Notes under the pieces: generated by a model
Database searches by the model: none
Told to the model about the DNA's origin: nothing
What the model saw: only the letters and a program-made list of their open reading frames with translations
Shown here: in pieces, positions 23,835 through 33,200 of the stretch
Layout of the letters: each line of letters begins with the position of its first letter
Numbering within the stretch: position 1 is the stretch's first letter
Made by a program: the position numbers and the translations under genes
Source: Intestinibacillus sp. Marseille-P6563
GTDB lineage: Bacteria; Bacillota; Clostridia; Oscillospirales; Butyricicoccaceae
Length of the DNA: 64,000 bases
Direction of reading: 5' to 3'
Assembly: GCF_900604335.1 (NCBI RefSeq)
Contig: NZ_UWOD01000001.1
Location: 1,366,521 to 1,430,520 of the forward strand

Positions 23835-24118
23835 TTTATCAGCCCTTTCATATTTTAGGTGCTTATATGTAAGTAGTTTATATACTTATTACGACTATGA
23901 TAATAAAAGTAAATCATCGTGTAAAGGATACGGATATTGTTTGCGAACAAAAGTGGCAAGCAATGCCGGTGTTAATACACTCGGCCCACAGAGGGAAAAA
24001 TCCTGACGTGATTTCCCCCTCTGCTTTGCTTGTTGAGGGCAGCGCCCCCAAGCCCCTTTGAACGCAGAATTTCATTCTGCGGCTACGCGTCCGATGGACG
24101 CTTATGACCATGACCGGC
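23835..24118. other. Structured region next to the relaxase gene (candidate oriT)
   Basis: Contains CGCAGAAT-TTC-ATTCTGCG (24063-24081), an AGAGGGAAA/TTTCCCCCTCT pair (23990-24022) and a GGGCAGCGCCCCCAAGCCCC stretch (24036-24055). It lies immediately beyond the relaxase stop codon. Hairpins with C-rich loops beside relaxase genes are typical of oriT; the nic site cannot be fixed from sequence. No gene seen. Confidence 0.45.
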
Positions 24119-25534
24119 TTACCGCTGGCCGTGGTCTTTTTCTTGTTCTTTTTTCTGTTCCTCATCCATTTTCAGCAGCCGATCCACATTGGCCTTTGCC
24201 GTCAAAAGTTCCCGCATTTCCTCACGGGAACGCCGGTACTCGGCGTAGGTTTTCTTCTTTTCCTCCAGCAGTTTGGCATACTCAGATTGCAGGTCTTTGA
24301 CCTTGGGCAGCTTCTTCACTCCCATCTCATCAAAGGCATTTTTTGCCGCCTGATGGAGCAGAATTTCTTGCTCATGTTCCTCCCGAAATTTTCGGGAATA
24401 ACCGGCCTTGCGATAGGCAACATAGGTCTCGCGGGTCTTGGCATAATTAACGATATGGGTACGCAGGACGGCGATCTCTGCCATGCGTTTCTCCGTCGCC
24501 TTAATCTGCGCTGACAGCTCATTGTGATGGGCGGTAGCCGCCACCGCTTTTTCTTCCAGCTCTGTATAGTCCAGTAGGTGATGTTCGGTAAGAAAATTCA
24601 CGGTCTGCGCCATCTGTTTTAAGTTAAAAACCTTGGCCCAGCGTGCATATCCAGCACCTTTCCCGGCCTGCAATTTTGCCTGAATATCCACCAGCAAATT
24701 GACCTTGGGTGGCTCCGGCTGCACGGTGGATTTCTTGCGGGGCGTGTGCTGCTTTTCTCCAGCCAGCACCGCACGGATTTCTGTTTCGCTGTACCCGGCT
24801 CCCAGCTTGTCATCCATACGGGCTACATTCTTCCAGCCGGGAGCTTTAAGGCGGATTGCTTTCCCGCGCCGAGATACCTCGCAGCCCATCTCGGAAAGCA
24901 GTTGCAGAAGTGTGTCAAAGTCTGCTGGCTTTTGCTCCAGCGCCCGGTCAATCATCACCCGTAGCTGTTCCCGATGGGAGGGCTTGGCTTGTTCGCCCAG
25001 CCACTTGTTGTAGCTTTTTCCGTGGGGCTTGGGGTTCTCCACAATGGATAGTCCGTTCTCGATACAAATGGTGTCACTTAAACGTCGAACAGCTCTGGTG
25101 CTTCCCCAAAAGTTACGGAACTTCCGGTCACAATCCATATTGACCGCCGACCAGATGATGTGATTATGAATATGCGATTTGTCGATGTGGGTGCAGACCA
25201 CAAAGGAATGATTGCCTTTGGTGAACCGCCTGGCAAATTCTATGCCCAGCCGGTTGGCTTCCTCCGGTGTGATCTCTCCGGGCCTGAACGACTGGCGCAC
25301 ATGGTAGGCGATCACATCATCTGTACCGCGCACTCGTCCGGTGGCGGCAATATACTGCCGCTTTGCCAACAGAAACTCTGCATCAGCAGTGCGGCTGTCA
25401 CATCCATAGCTGGTAATCAATTTTCCGTTGTCGGTCTTTTGGGGATTTGCCACATAGTCAATAATATCGCTGATGGCACGGCTCTCAGTCCGACCCTTGC
25501 CGATATGCAGCGGCATGATGCGTGTGGTTGCCAT
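24119..25534 (-). CDS. Conjugative relaxase (MobP family, Tn1549-like)
   Basis: 471 residues. The N-terminal catalytic domain has the relaxase histidine motif THIDKSHIHNHIIW (about residues 114-127), after YHVRQSFRPGE and ANRLGIEFARRF. The catalytic tyrosine is in the N-terminal region (IDYVANP). A linker and a long coiled coil (about 330-460) follow, ending in a lysine-rich tail. It should nick oriT and lead the strand in conjugation, with MobC (29097) as partner. The two lie 3.6 kb apart here because AbiE and SLOG genes are inserted between. Confidence 0.93.
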   Translation of the reverse strand: MATTRIMPLHIGKGRTESRAISDIIDYVANPQKTDNGKLITSYGCDSRTADAEFLLAKRQYIAATGRVRGTDDVIAYHVRQSFRPGEITPEEANRLGIEFARRFTKGNHSFVVCTHIDKSHIHNHIIWSAVNMDCDRKFRNFWGSTRAVRRLSDTICIENGLSIVENPKPHGKSYNKWLGEQAKPSHREQLRVMIDRALEQKPADFDTLLQLLSEMGCEVSRRGKAIRLKAPGWKNVARMDDKLGAGYSETEIRAVLAGEKQHTPRKKSTVQPEPPKVNLLVDIQAKLQAGKGAGYARWAKVFNLKQMAQTVNFLTEHHLLDYTELEEKAVAATAHHNELSAQIKATEKRMAEIAVLRTHIVNYAKTRETYVAYRKAGYSRKFREEHEQEILLHQAAKNAFDEMGVKKLPKVKDLQSEYAKLLEEKKKTYAEYRRSREEMRELLTAKANVDRLLKMDEEQKKEQEKDHGQR

Positions 25535-25589
25535 AAGGGAGACCTCCTTTCCAAAAAAGAAACGGCCTGCATGGTGCAGACCGCTTTTG

Positions 25590-25922
25590 TTATTCTATTA
25601 AATCGTCCTCATCGAGAAAATCAAAATTGTCCTCGATGTCCTCTAACCGCTTCGGAGGAAACCTCATCTCGTATTGTTCTTTTGCCAGCGCACGAACTTC
25701 CCGGCGCTTATCTTTCATTCGGTTCTTCAGCCAGGAAATCTGCTCCTTTGATAATCTCCATGGGAGATTCAGCAAGCGGTTTATTGTCATTTGCTCCGCT
25801 TGCTTCTCCGGCGGCAAAGAAGCACAGGATTTACAGACGTGCGCCGCATGACCTTTGCCGGAAAATTTTTCATTAGCCTTATATTCTCCGCAGACTTTAC
25901 AATAATGGCCGTGCTTCTTCAT
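25590..25922 (-). CDS. Small zinc-finger protein coupled to AbiE
   Basis: 110 residues with CKVCGEYKANEKFSGKGHAAHVCKSC (residues 8-33), a CxxC...CxxC zinc site. A basic helical middle (RMKDKRREVRALAKEQYEMR) and an acidic C terminus (about residues 95-110) follow. Its ATG overlaps the AbiEii stop by four bases (ATGA), so it is the third gene of the AbiE operon. No name is known to me. It may bind nucleic acid or modulate the toxin. Confidence 0.8.
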   Translation of the reverse strand: MKKHGHYCKVCGEYKANEKFSGKGHAAHVCKSCASLPPEKQAEQMTINRLLNLPWRLSKEQISWLKNRMKDKRREVRALAKEQYEMRFPPKRLEDIEDNFDFLDEDDLIE

Positions 25923-26773
25923 AGGCTCGATTCCTTTTCACTGAGAGCGTATAAACTGCGCACCGCCCCCATGATGATGTTCCACTCCAGATCTGCCGCA
26001 TAGGAAAATTTTTTGCGGTACGATTCCCAAAGTTTCTGCATAACCGAGCTGTTCTCCACTTCCTCAAAAACTTCGGCAGCTTCTGCAAGATGTCGTTCTG
26101 TCCCGCGTTTGTGAGCAGTGGCCCGCAGCGCATCATGGAGAATCTGAGGGTCCAATGTATTCCCATGCAGCTGTTCCAGAATATAAATGTCATAGAAATC
26201 TCTCATGCGGGTGTTGGTGGTAGTTCTGGTAATGATCGTTTCCAGCTTTTCGGCCAGAACCGTTTCCAGATTGTACGCCCAAATATCAATGGAGCGATCT
26301 TCCAGCATCAGCTTGAAAGAGTAGCGGATCTCCCTGGGGGTAATGGCATCCCCTGTGGAAATGTCAATCTTCAAAGGCGTCACCACACCGTCAAAGGTTG
26401 TAGTCATATTTACGCGAATCCCCGGATATTCCGCCTCATCCATAATCTCCGAAATACTTTTCAGCTGGAATTTGACGCCATCATCAAGCGGGACACTCAC
26501 AATAGCGGAAATCAAATTCTCTATGTCCTCCACATTGACATTGGCTCCTTTTACAGTAGCGTCCAAATCCATCGTGGAACGGGCATCCAGACCAACCATA
26601 GCCGCTACCAGCATACCGCCTTTCAGAATAAATTTGTCACGATATTCAGAAAGGGAGATACGCTCCAGAAAACGCTCCATCATGTAGTTCCGCATCAAGA
26701 GCTGGGCGTCCGCAGATTTTTTTCTGGAAAGATTGCGGATCAGATCCTTCAACTGCCTTGCTGTTTTTATCAT
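25919..26773 (-). CDS. abiEii: AbiEii/AbiGii-type nucleotidyltransferase toxin
   Basis: 284 residues. The nucleotidyltransferase core is visible: FILKGGMLVAAMVG (residues 48-61) with the LKGG motif, then TMDLDATVKG (about 67-76) carrying the paired Asp residues, and PLKIDISTGD (about 132-141) with the third Asp. A C-terminal helical region includes ETVLAEKLETIITR. Type IV AbiE toxins transfer nucleotides and cause abortive infection. The gene overlaps the antitoxin stop by four bases. Confidence 0.93.
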   Translation of the reverse strand: MIKTARQLKDLIRNLSRKKSADAQLLMRNYMMERFLERISLSEYRDKFILKGGMLVAAMVGLDARSTMDLDATVKGANVNVEDIENLISAIVSVPLDDGVKFQLKSISEIMDEAEYPGIRVNMTTTFDGVVTPLKIDISTGDAITPREIRYSFKLMLEDRSIDIWAYNLETVLAEKLETIITRTTTNTRMRDFYDIYILEQLHGNTLDPQILHDALRATAHKRGTERHLAEAAEVFEEVENSSVMQKLWESYRKKFSYAADLEWNIIMGAVRSLYALSEKESSL

Positions 26774-27363
26774 AAAAGCACCTCCAAATACTGCCGCAGA
26801 ATTTTTTCTACCCGGAACATACCGGCATACCGCATCAATGTCCGCAGGTCTTTGTCTTTTCTTCTGGCATACATCTTTAATGCCCCTTGAAAAGTCTGCA
26901 TCTCCATGTTGTTCCTGCTGCGGAGCAGGTCGCAGATGGTGCGCTCCAGGTCATAGACAGGAACTGTATGCCCAAATGGTGTCTGAGCCGTTGTCAGGCC
27001 CACCCCATGCAGTTCCGCCTTAATGGTGAATACCTGTACGCCCTCTGCTTTCAGCTTGGAGGGATTATATCCGGTCTTGACTGTGACCGTATATTCCAGC
27101 GGCTCGCGGTCTGTCAGATCGTGAAAAAATAAAGCTGTCTCATGGGAAAACACTGCCTGTTCGACCCGCAGATGAAGTAAGTACATGGCATCGACCCAGG
27201 CATCCTTGGAAAGATAAATTCCATGCGCGACCCGCTCCAATTCCCGTGAGTGCACATAATCATAAAAAACAGGCTTAGAAATACCAGCAGATACTACTTG
27301 AGCTGTTCGCAGCATCCCATCCTGTGTTTCCAGCAGCTGATCCAGCTGTTCAAATTGTCCCAC
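26770..27363 (-). CDS. abiEi: AbiEi-type antitoxin/autorepressor
   Basis: 197 residues from a GTG at 27363, preceded by AAAGGAAG with six-base spacing; an earlier GTG at 27381 is possible. The N-terminal winged helix (GMLRTAQVVSAGISKPVFYD then RVAHGIYL) binds DNA, and the C-terminal domain contains VYDLERTICDLLRSRN, the AbiEi signature. The protein represses its own promoter and neutralises AbiEii. A 24-bp palindrome lies just upstream. Confidence 0.92.
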   Translation of the reverse strand: MGQFEQLDQLLETQDGMLRTAQVVSAGISKPVFYDYVHSRELERVAHGIYLSKDAWVDAMYLLHLRVEQAVFSHETALFFHDLTDREPLEYTVTVKTGYNPSKLKAEGVQVFTIKAELHGVGLTTAQTPFGHTVPVYDLERTICDLLRSRNNMEMQTFQGALKMYARRKDKDLRTLMRYAGMFRVEKILRQYLEVLL

Positions 27364-27381
27364 CGTACCACTTCCTTTCAC

Positions 27382-27405
27382 ACTAATATTATAAGCAATA
27401 TTAGT
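27382..27405 (-). promoter_or_regulatory. 24-bp palindrome upstream of abiEi
   Basis: ACTAATATT (27382-27390), ATAAGC, AATATTAGT (27397-27405): perfect arms with a six-base spacer, 19 bases before the GTG. AbiEi proteins are known to bind inverted repeats at this position. Confidence 0.75.
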
Positions 27406-27499
27406 TCAAAAGTAAAGTGATGAAAATTCGGCATAATTTTACCGACAGCTTAACGTTCAACAGTTTTGGAAATATGAAGTGGCAGCAAAATAGACAACC

Positions 27500-27937
27500 T
27501 CAGCTGCCCATTTCATCACGATATGAAATAATCTGCTTCTTTTTCTGTTTGGCACACCGTAACGTTGTGGCTGCTCCGCCCCAATCATGGAGAACATAGG
27601 CCACCACTACATCGGCGGACTCTACCATCCAGCGATTTCTATGAGAAATCGAAAAACGGCGCGGTACGTTTTCCAGCGGTGGATACACGGTACTGTCATA
27701 GCCAGAAACATCCCGGCCAGTGTTCAAATATGCCAATACAAGAACCAGCTCGATTTGCGGATACTTTTTCTTTTGTTCCCGTAAAATAGACGCTGCTAAA
27801 CTGTCGAACTCTCCATATCCTCCAAGATAAAAAGTTGTTGCTCCTTGCTCAATTAGGTCTTGTGTTACATTGCGAAGCCAATTCGCAATATTGTCTGCCT
27901 TTGTGATTTGCGAATGGCCACAAAAAGTTACGTTCAT
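27500..27937 (-). CDS. SLOG-superfamily (DUF1273/YpsA-like) protein
   Basis: 145 residues. The start MNVTFCGHSQI and the central FYLGGYGEFDSLAA (about 37-50) give the Rossmann-like SLOG nucleotide-binding pattern; ADVVVAYVLHDWGGAATTL (about 107-125) is the second loop. SLOG proteins bind nucleotides or nucleotide-derived signals and occur in many defence loci and mobile elements. It is divergent from the small XRE gene at 28058. Confidence 0.8.
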   Translation of the reverse strand: MNVTFCGHSQITKADNIANWLRNVTQDLIEQGATTFYLGGYGEFDSLAASILREQKKKYPQIELVLVLAYLNTGRDVSGYDSTVYPPLENVPRRFSISHRNRWMVESADVVVAYVLHDWGGAATTLRCAKQKKKQIISYRDEMGS

Positions 27938-27979
27938 ACGATGGCACCCCTATTACCATCATACTGCAAATAGCTCTAT

Positions 27980-28045
27980 TAGTACAGGTACAGGGACCAA
28001 TTTTAGCAAAACTGCCCATATACTAAATATAGTACAGTCACAGGG
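27980..28045. promoter_or_regulatory. Two direct repeats in the SLOG/XRE divergent region
   Basis: TAGTACAGGTACAGGG (27980-27995) and TAGTACAGTCACAGGG (28030-28045), 14 of 16 identical with starts 50 bases apart. The second ends 12 bases before the XRE start. Roughly five helical turns apart, they could act as a paired operator. Confidence 0.5.
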
Positions 28046-28057
28046 GCGGTGTATAGA

Positions 28058-28297
28058 ATGAAGCTAAACGAGGCGGTAAGCAAACGTCTGTTAGAATTAC
28101 TAGATGAAAGAAAAATGACACAATATCAACTGTATATGAAAAGCGGTGTTCCCAAGTCTACGATTGGAAATGTCATCAACTGCTCGTATGATTCGGTTAA
28201 GCTACGGATCATTCATGAGATGTGCCAAGGAATGGGGATTGGGATAGATACCTTTTTTGCATCGCCGCTTTTTCAAGAAGATAACCTAGAACCATAA
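28058..28297 (+). CDS. Small XRE/Cro-type regulator
   Basis: 79 residues from ATG 28058; a GTG at 28049 is possible but too close to AGGGG. The HTH is MTQYQLYMKSGVPKSTIGNV (about residues 20-39). CQGMGIGIDTFFASP is typical of the C-terminal end of single-domain Cro-like repressors that sit in mobile elements. It probably regulates itself and the divergent SLOG gene. Confidence 0.85.
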   Translation: MKLNEAVSKRLLELLDERKMTQYQLYMKSGVPKSTIGNVINCSYDSVKLRIIHEMCQGMGIGIDTFFASPLFQEDNLEP

Positions 28298-28325
28298 AAC
28301 CTCCGACGAAATTCGTCGGAGGTTT
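28297..28325. terminator. Bidirectional terminator between convergent genes
   Basis: AAACCTCCGACGAA paired with TTCGTCGGAGGTTT, almost loop-less, located between the XRE gene and the membrane-protein gene ending at 28331. Confidence 0.8.
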
Positions 28326-28330
28326 TCATA

Positions 28331-28642
28331 TTATCCATAAACCAAATCTTGAATGATAAACTTCAAGTCCTGTACCTTGCCCAGTAGCCAGATTGCAGCC
28401 ATTGGCAAACCATAGGGACTAATGAGAAATGCTATCACCAGCAGGATAATGCCGTTTTGCAAGGAGTAAGTAATCAGAACTGCCACACCCAGCAGGGCAA
28501 CCACCATGCTGATAAGCCCCAGCACCAAACCGGAGACATAGACAATCCCCACACAAATCCAGACGAACAGGGTCAGCGACAGAATCACCGGAGCCATTAA
28601 AATCTTCAACGGCAGTTTCAGAATGAACCAGATCGCCCTCAT
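28331..28642 (-). CDS. CD1845-like membrane protein of Tn1549-type elements
   Basis: 103 residues from ATG 28642, which overlaps the upstream stop (ATGA). Three hydrophobic segments: residues 13-35, 36-57 and 60-85. Proteins of this kind, named after C. difficile CD1845, are a constant part of Tn1549-like modules, with unknown role. It is coupled to the 101-residue gene upstream. Confidence 0.75.
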   Translation of the reverse strand: MRAIWFILKLPLKILMAPVILSLTLFVWICVGIVYVSGLVLGLISMVVALLGVAVLITYSLQNGIILLVIAFLISPYGLPMAAIWLLGKVQDLKFIIQDLVYG

Positions 28643-28944
28643 TTTTCTTCCTCCTTCCATCGTTCCCGAAAGCTCTGACAGAGAATTTCTGCCTGTCTTT
28701 CATCTTCTTCCGTCACTTCTCGGCATCCTTTGGTTAGCCGCAGTTCCTCATAGCTGCGATAATCAGATAACAGCACCTCGAATAGTTCGTCCGGTGTCCG
28801 GCTGAGAAGTCCATCCACACAGTAGCGGGAATCTCCATTCCATGTGACGCGGAGATAACCTTCTCGACAAGGGAGGACTTCTTCCTCTAGATCACAGTCC
28901 AAATACTCACGAAAAATCTCCAACACCTTCTCAAAGGTTTTCAT
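28639..28944 (-). CDS. Small conserved element protein, paralogue of 23538-23834
   Basis: 101 residues, starting TFEKVLEIFREYL after MK. Acidic overall, with a C-terminal helix of charged residues (EEDERQAEILCQSFRERWKE). It shares its N-terminal pattern and length with the 98-residue protein at 23538. It lies between mobC and the CD1845-like gene in a usual Tn1549 order. Function unknown. Confidence 0.75.
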   Translation of the reverse strand: MKTFEKVLEIFREYLDCDLEEEVLPCREGYLRVTWNGDSRYCVDGLLSRTPDELFEVLLSDYRSYEELRLTKGCREVTEEDERQAEILCQSFRERWKEEEK

Positions 28945-29096
28945 CTATTCTCAACTCCTTTGCGGCAATCTGTTTTCTACCCATATTATCCTTCCAACAT
29001 TTCAAAAAGACAAGGATATGGGCAAAAGAAAAAACGGAGGAAGGCGCGGCGAAAAGAACGCCGTTCCTCCCTCCGCAGTTGGGGCATATATCCCTG

Positions 29097-29441
29097 TTAC
29101 GAAAGCCTGGAAAGCTGGGTTAGGATTTCTTTCACGCCCTCCCATAACTGCTCCTGCCGTTGGGCTATATCCTCCAGGTCAGCATCATAAATCCGCCCCG
29201 TTTCATGTACCCGTCGGGTGAGCTGGTTCAGGTTATTGCTGCTTCGGCGCAACAGGGATACCAGTTCCTTCAGCTCCGGCAAGTCCAGCTGTACCACATA
29301 GCCGTCCACAGCCATCTTCCGCAGATAGGCGCTCAGGTTTTTTGTTCCGAACTGTGCCATTTTCTGCTGGATCGCTTCCATCTCCGCATCGGAAACCCAA
29401 AACAGGACCGGCACATCCCGTTTACGCTTTTTGGCGCTCAT
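29097..29441 (-). CDS. mobC: MobC-type relaxosome accessory protein
   Basis: 114 residues. The N-terminal ribbon-helix-helix is VPVLFWVSDAEMEAIQQKMA with NLSAYLRKMAVDG (residues 10-48). The C-terminal MobC signature is SLLRRSSNNLNQLTRRVHETG (about 62-82). It should bind oriT and help the relaxase nick. Its start overlaps the DUF3848/3849 gene stop by four bases. Confidence 0.92.
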   Translation of the reverse strand: MSAKKRKRDVPVLFWVSDAEMEAIQQKMAQFGTKNLSAYLRKMAVDGYVVQLDLPELKELVSLLRRSSNNLNQLTRRVHETGRIYDADLEDIAQRQEQLWEGVKEILTQLSRLS

Positions 29442-30244
29442 CGTTCCGGCTCCTGTTTCTTCGATAAAGCAGGCTTGTGGGTGGTAGGCTCCTGTTTGAG
29501 CTTTTGCAAGACAGAGCCTTTCTCCGGTTCCTGAAGCGTTTTTCGTGCCTGCCGTGTAAACAGATCGGTCAGACCAAGATTGACCTCATCCACAACCAGA
29601 TAAGCACAGTGGCGCGAAGTGCCGCTGTCCTCCGGCATGGGAATGGTCTTTGCCCAGGCTTTGTTGTCACGGGAAACGCGACCGTCGCTGTCCTTATGCT
29701 GGATGGTGTTGGCAAGGATGAACTGTACTCGTTCCGACCCGAACTTTTCCAGCACCGCCTTAACCGCAGACTCCGTATCCAGTCGGTTATCCGCATAGTG
29801 GGCGCTGATGGCGTGTTCAATGGCCTCTTTACAGTCAAAGTTTGCCTGATAAGAGCGGTTATATTGTGCCATCTCCCCATGCTGGGACGCATAGGCGGCA
29901 GAATGGAGATAGAGAGGGATGGACCGCTGTTCTTCCAAAACCTTACACACATCATCCGCTCGGTTTTCAATGCTGTCCCGGATCACATCCATGTAGCCGG
30001 TCTCCAGCTTCTCAAAGTGACGGTACACATCGGCCAGCGGTGTAGGCGAATCCAAAAGCGCCTGGGCCTGGGCATCGGTCAGCTCCAAGTCCTCCATCGC
30101 CATCACAATGTCCTCCCGGACGGTGTACTCATAGGTATGGTGCAGGATTTCCTCCGGGGGCTGGCTTTTCAGCCAGTCCCGGTATTTGTCCTGTTCAGCG
30201 GCCATCTTCTCATAAAGGGCCGTATTCAGATCGTTGGTATTCAT
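29438..30244 (-). CDS. DUF3848/DUF3849-domain protein
   Basis: 268 residues from ATG 30244, one base after the stop of the giant gene. DUF3848 spans about residues 1-85 (NTALYEKMAAEQDKYRDWL near the start). DUF3849 spans about 100-190 (YLHSAAYASQHGEMAQYNRS). The C terminus is charged and repetitive. Such fusions accompany the methylase-helicase in Tn1549-like elements; role unknown, possibly a partner of the giant protein. Confidence 0.8.
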   Translation of the reverse strand: MNTNDLNTALYEKMAAEQDKYRDWLKSQPPEEILHHTYEYTVREDIVMAMEDLELTDAQAQALLDSPTPLADVYRHFEKLETGYMDVIRDSIENRADDVCKVLEEQRSIPLYLHSAAYASQHGEMAQYNRSYQANFDCKEAIEHAISAHYADNRLDTESAVKAVLEKFGSERVQFILANTIQHKDSDGRVSRDNKAWAKTIPMPEDSGTSRHCAYLVVDEVNLGLTDLFTRQARKTLQEPEKGSVLQKLKQEPTTHKPALSKKQEPER

Positions 30245-30245
30245 G

Positions 30246-33200
30246 TTATCGCACCTCCTCATGTTGTTTCGGTTTCTTTTCAGGGCTACGGGGTGGCACC
30301 GGGCGCTTCAAGCTGTCCAGCACCGAAGGCCGTGCGCTCTTGGCAACCACAGTTTCCGGCTGGGCATGGCCCTTGCCGTCAATGTTCAGCAGCGTGTCCA
30401 GTTCCACCAGACGGGCGGACTTGACTCGCAGATCATCCTCAAAGGGAAACGGCTTTCCGATTTCCTCTTTGGCTGCGGCCTGCTGTTGGTAAAGGTTGTC
30501 CAGCTGGTTTTTCACGGCTTCCAAACGCTGAGGCATTTGAGCCAGTGCATTGTCGATACGGGTGAGGTTTCCGCGCGGGTCTGTGCCGAGGCTTGCCCGG
30601 TGGGTCATCTGGCCTTTCAACAGGAGCGTATATTCCTGTTTCCAAGCGGAAAACTCCACGGACATAGTAAAGCCCCGATAGCTGCCGATCTGCACCGGTT
30701 CGGAGCCTTTGACCTCCTTACAGGCGTCTAGCAAGGCTGCACCGGCGTTTTCTTTGTCAGTCAGCACATCGCCCCGGATCTCCATTCCAGCAAAGCCATC
30801 CTCCGGGTGAGGATGGGCGGCCAGGGTCTCCAGATCCGCTTCAAAGCCTTTAATAAACCCCTTGTTAGTTTCGATTTCCTGGGGGAAGTATTTGAGCAAC
30901 TGATCCTCCAGGCGGTACTGCTTGCTCTGATGGTCAGCTTTCATCAGCTTCAGACGCGCAACCTCCACATCCAAATCCATGCGCTCCTTGATACGGGGGT
31001 CTCCGGCGCACAGGGCCTTGATCTCGGCAAAGGACAGCGCCGTTTCGTCCACATCATCGCAGGAGCGGACCGGGCTTTTGCTGGTCATGATTTGCGAAAT
31101 GAATTTCTGTTTGTTCTCCACCGTCTGCCACAGGTAGGCATCGAAAGTTCCCTCGGTAACATAGCGGTACACATGGACCAGCGGATTCTGGTTGCCCTGG
31201 CGCTCGATACGGCCCTTGCGCTGGGCAAGGTCTCCCGGACGCCACGGACAATCCAGGTCATGGAGCGCCACAAGCCGGTCCTGCACATTGGTGCCAGCGC
31301 CCATTTTGGAGGTGCTGCCCAGCAGGACGCGCACCTGCCCAGTGCGAACCTTGGAAAACAGTTCTTTCTTCTGCACCTCGGTCTTGGCTTCGTGGATAAA
31401 AGCAATCTGCTCGGCGGGCATTCCCTGGGCGATGAGCTTCTGGCGGATGTCCTCATAGATGGTAAAGGCAGGCTCAGGCTCATCCAACGGCACAGCCTGT
31501 TCCAGCGCATGAAGTGTGGGATTATCCAGCTGTTTGGCTGCCTTTTTGGAGGGGGCTGCCTGGGGCGTGGAAATGTCGCAGAATACCAGCTGGGTCAGCT
31601 TGTCAGCCTCGCCGTCCCGCCAGATCTGCATGATATTACCCACACACTGATTGACCTTGGTGCCGGGTTCATCCGGCAGCAGCTGGTTGATGATACGCTG
31701 GTCCAGACCCAGCTTGCGGCCATCGCCGGTAATCTTGAGCATATTGTCCTCTGAGGGGTCAACGCTGCCGCTGTGTACCCTGGAGGCGCGCTCGGAGAGA
31801 ACCTGCACCATCTCTTTTTGGTGTTCAGTAGGCTGGGCCACGATGTTGTGGTATTCCACCTCCGGGGTGGGCAAGTTCAGCTGATCGGCGGTTTTGATGT
31901 CGGCAACTTCACGGAACAAGTTCATCAGCTCCGGGAGGTTGAAAAACTTGCTGAATCTCGTTCTTGCCCGGTAGCCGGTGCCTTCCGGTGCCAGCTCCAG
32001 CGCCGTGACGGTTTCTCCGAAGCGGCTGGCCCAGCAGTCGAAGTGGGTCATGTTCAGCTCTTGCAGGCGGTCATACTGGAGATACCGCTGCATGGTGTAA
32101 AGTTCGGTCATGCTGTTCGATACGGGGGTGCCAGTGGCGAAAATCACACCACGGTTTCCGGTCAGTTCATCCATATAGCGACACTTTGCAAACATATCGC
32201 TGGACTTTTGGGCATCGCTTGTGGAGAGACCTGCCACATTCCGCATCTTGGTGTATAAAAACAGGTTTTTATAGTTATGCGCCTCATCGACGAACAGGCG
32301 GTCCACACCCAACTGCTCGAATGTTACCACATCGTCCTTGCGGCTCTCGGCCTGCAATTTCTCCAGCCGGGCTTCCAGGGACTTCTTGGTGCGTTCCAAC
32401 TGCTTGACCGTGAAACGCTCACCGCCGCTGTACTTCACCTCGGCAATGCCCTCGGTGATCTCGTCGATCTGCTCCTGAAGGAGCCGTTCCTGACGCTCTC
32501 GGCTGATGGGGATTTTCTCAAACTGGCTGTGTCCCATGATGATGGCGTCATAATCGCCGGTGGCAATGCGGGCGCAGAACTTCTTGCGGTTGTGGGTCTC
32601 AAAGTCCTTTTTGGTGGTGACAAGAATGTTGGCGGAAGGATAGAGCCGCAGAAACTCCGACGCCCATTGTTCGGTCAGATGGTTCGGCACCACAAAGAGG
32701 GATTTCTGACACAAGCCCAGGCGCTTACTCTCCATGGCGGCAGCCACCATTTCAAAGGTTTTGCCAGCGCCTACCTCGTGTGCCAGCAGCGTATTGCCGC
32801 CGTACAGCACATGAGCGATAGCGTTTTTCTGGTGTTCCCGCAAGGTGATGGCCGGGTTCATACCACCGAAAGTAATGTGTCCGCCGTCGTATTCACGGGG
32901 ACGGGTGGAGTTCATTTCCTCATTGTACTGGCGGACCAGAGCTTGGCGGCGGTCCGGGTCTTTCCAAATCCAGTCTTTGAAAGCGTCCCGGATCGCTTGC
33001 TGCTTTTGGGCGGCCAGGGTGGTCTCTTTGGCATTCAACACCCGGCGCTCTTTGCCGTCTGCATCCTCTATGGTGTCGTAGATACGGACATCCCGCAGGT
33101 TCAGGCTGTCCTCCAGAATCTTGTAGGCATTGGCACGGCTGGTTCCGTAGGTGGTATAGGCTGCCACATTGTTCTGGCTTACAGAGCTTTTGCCGGTGAT

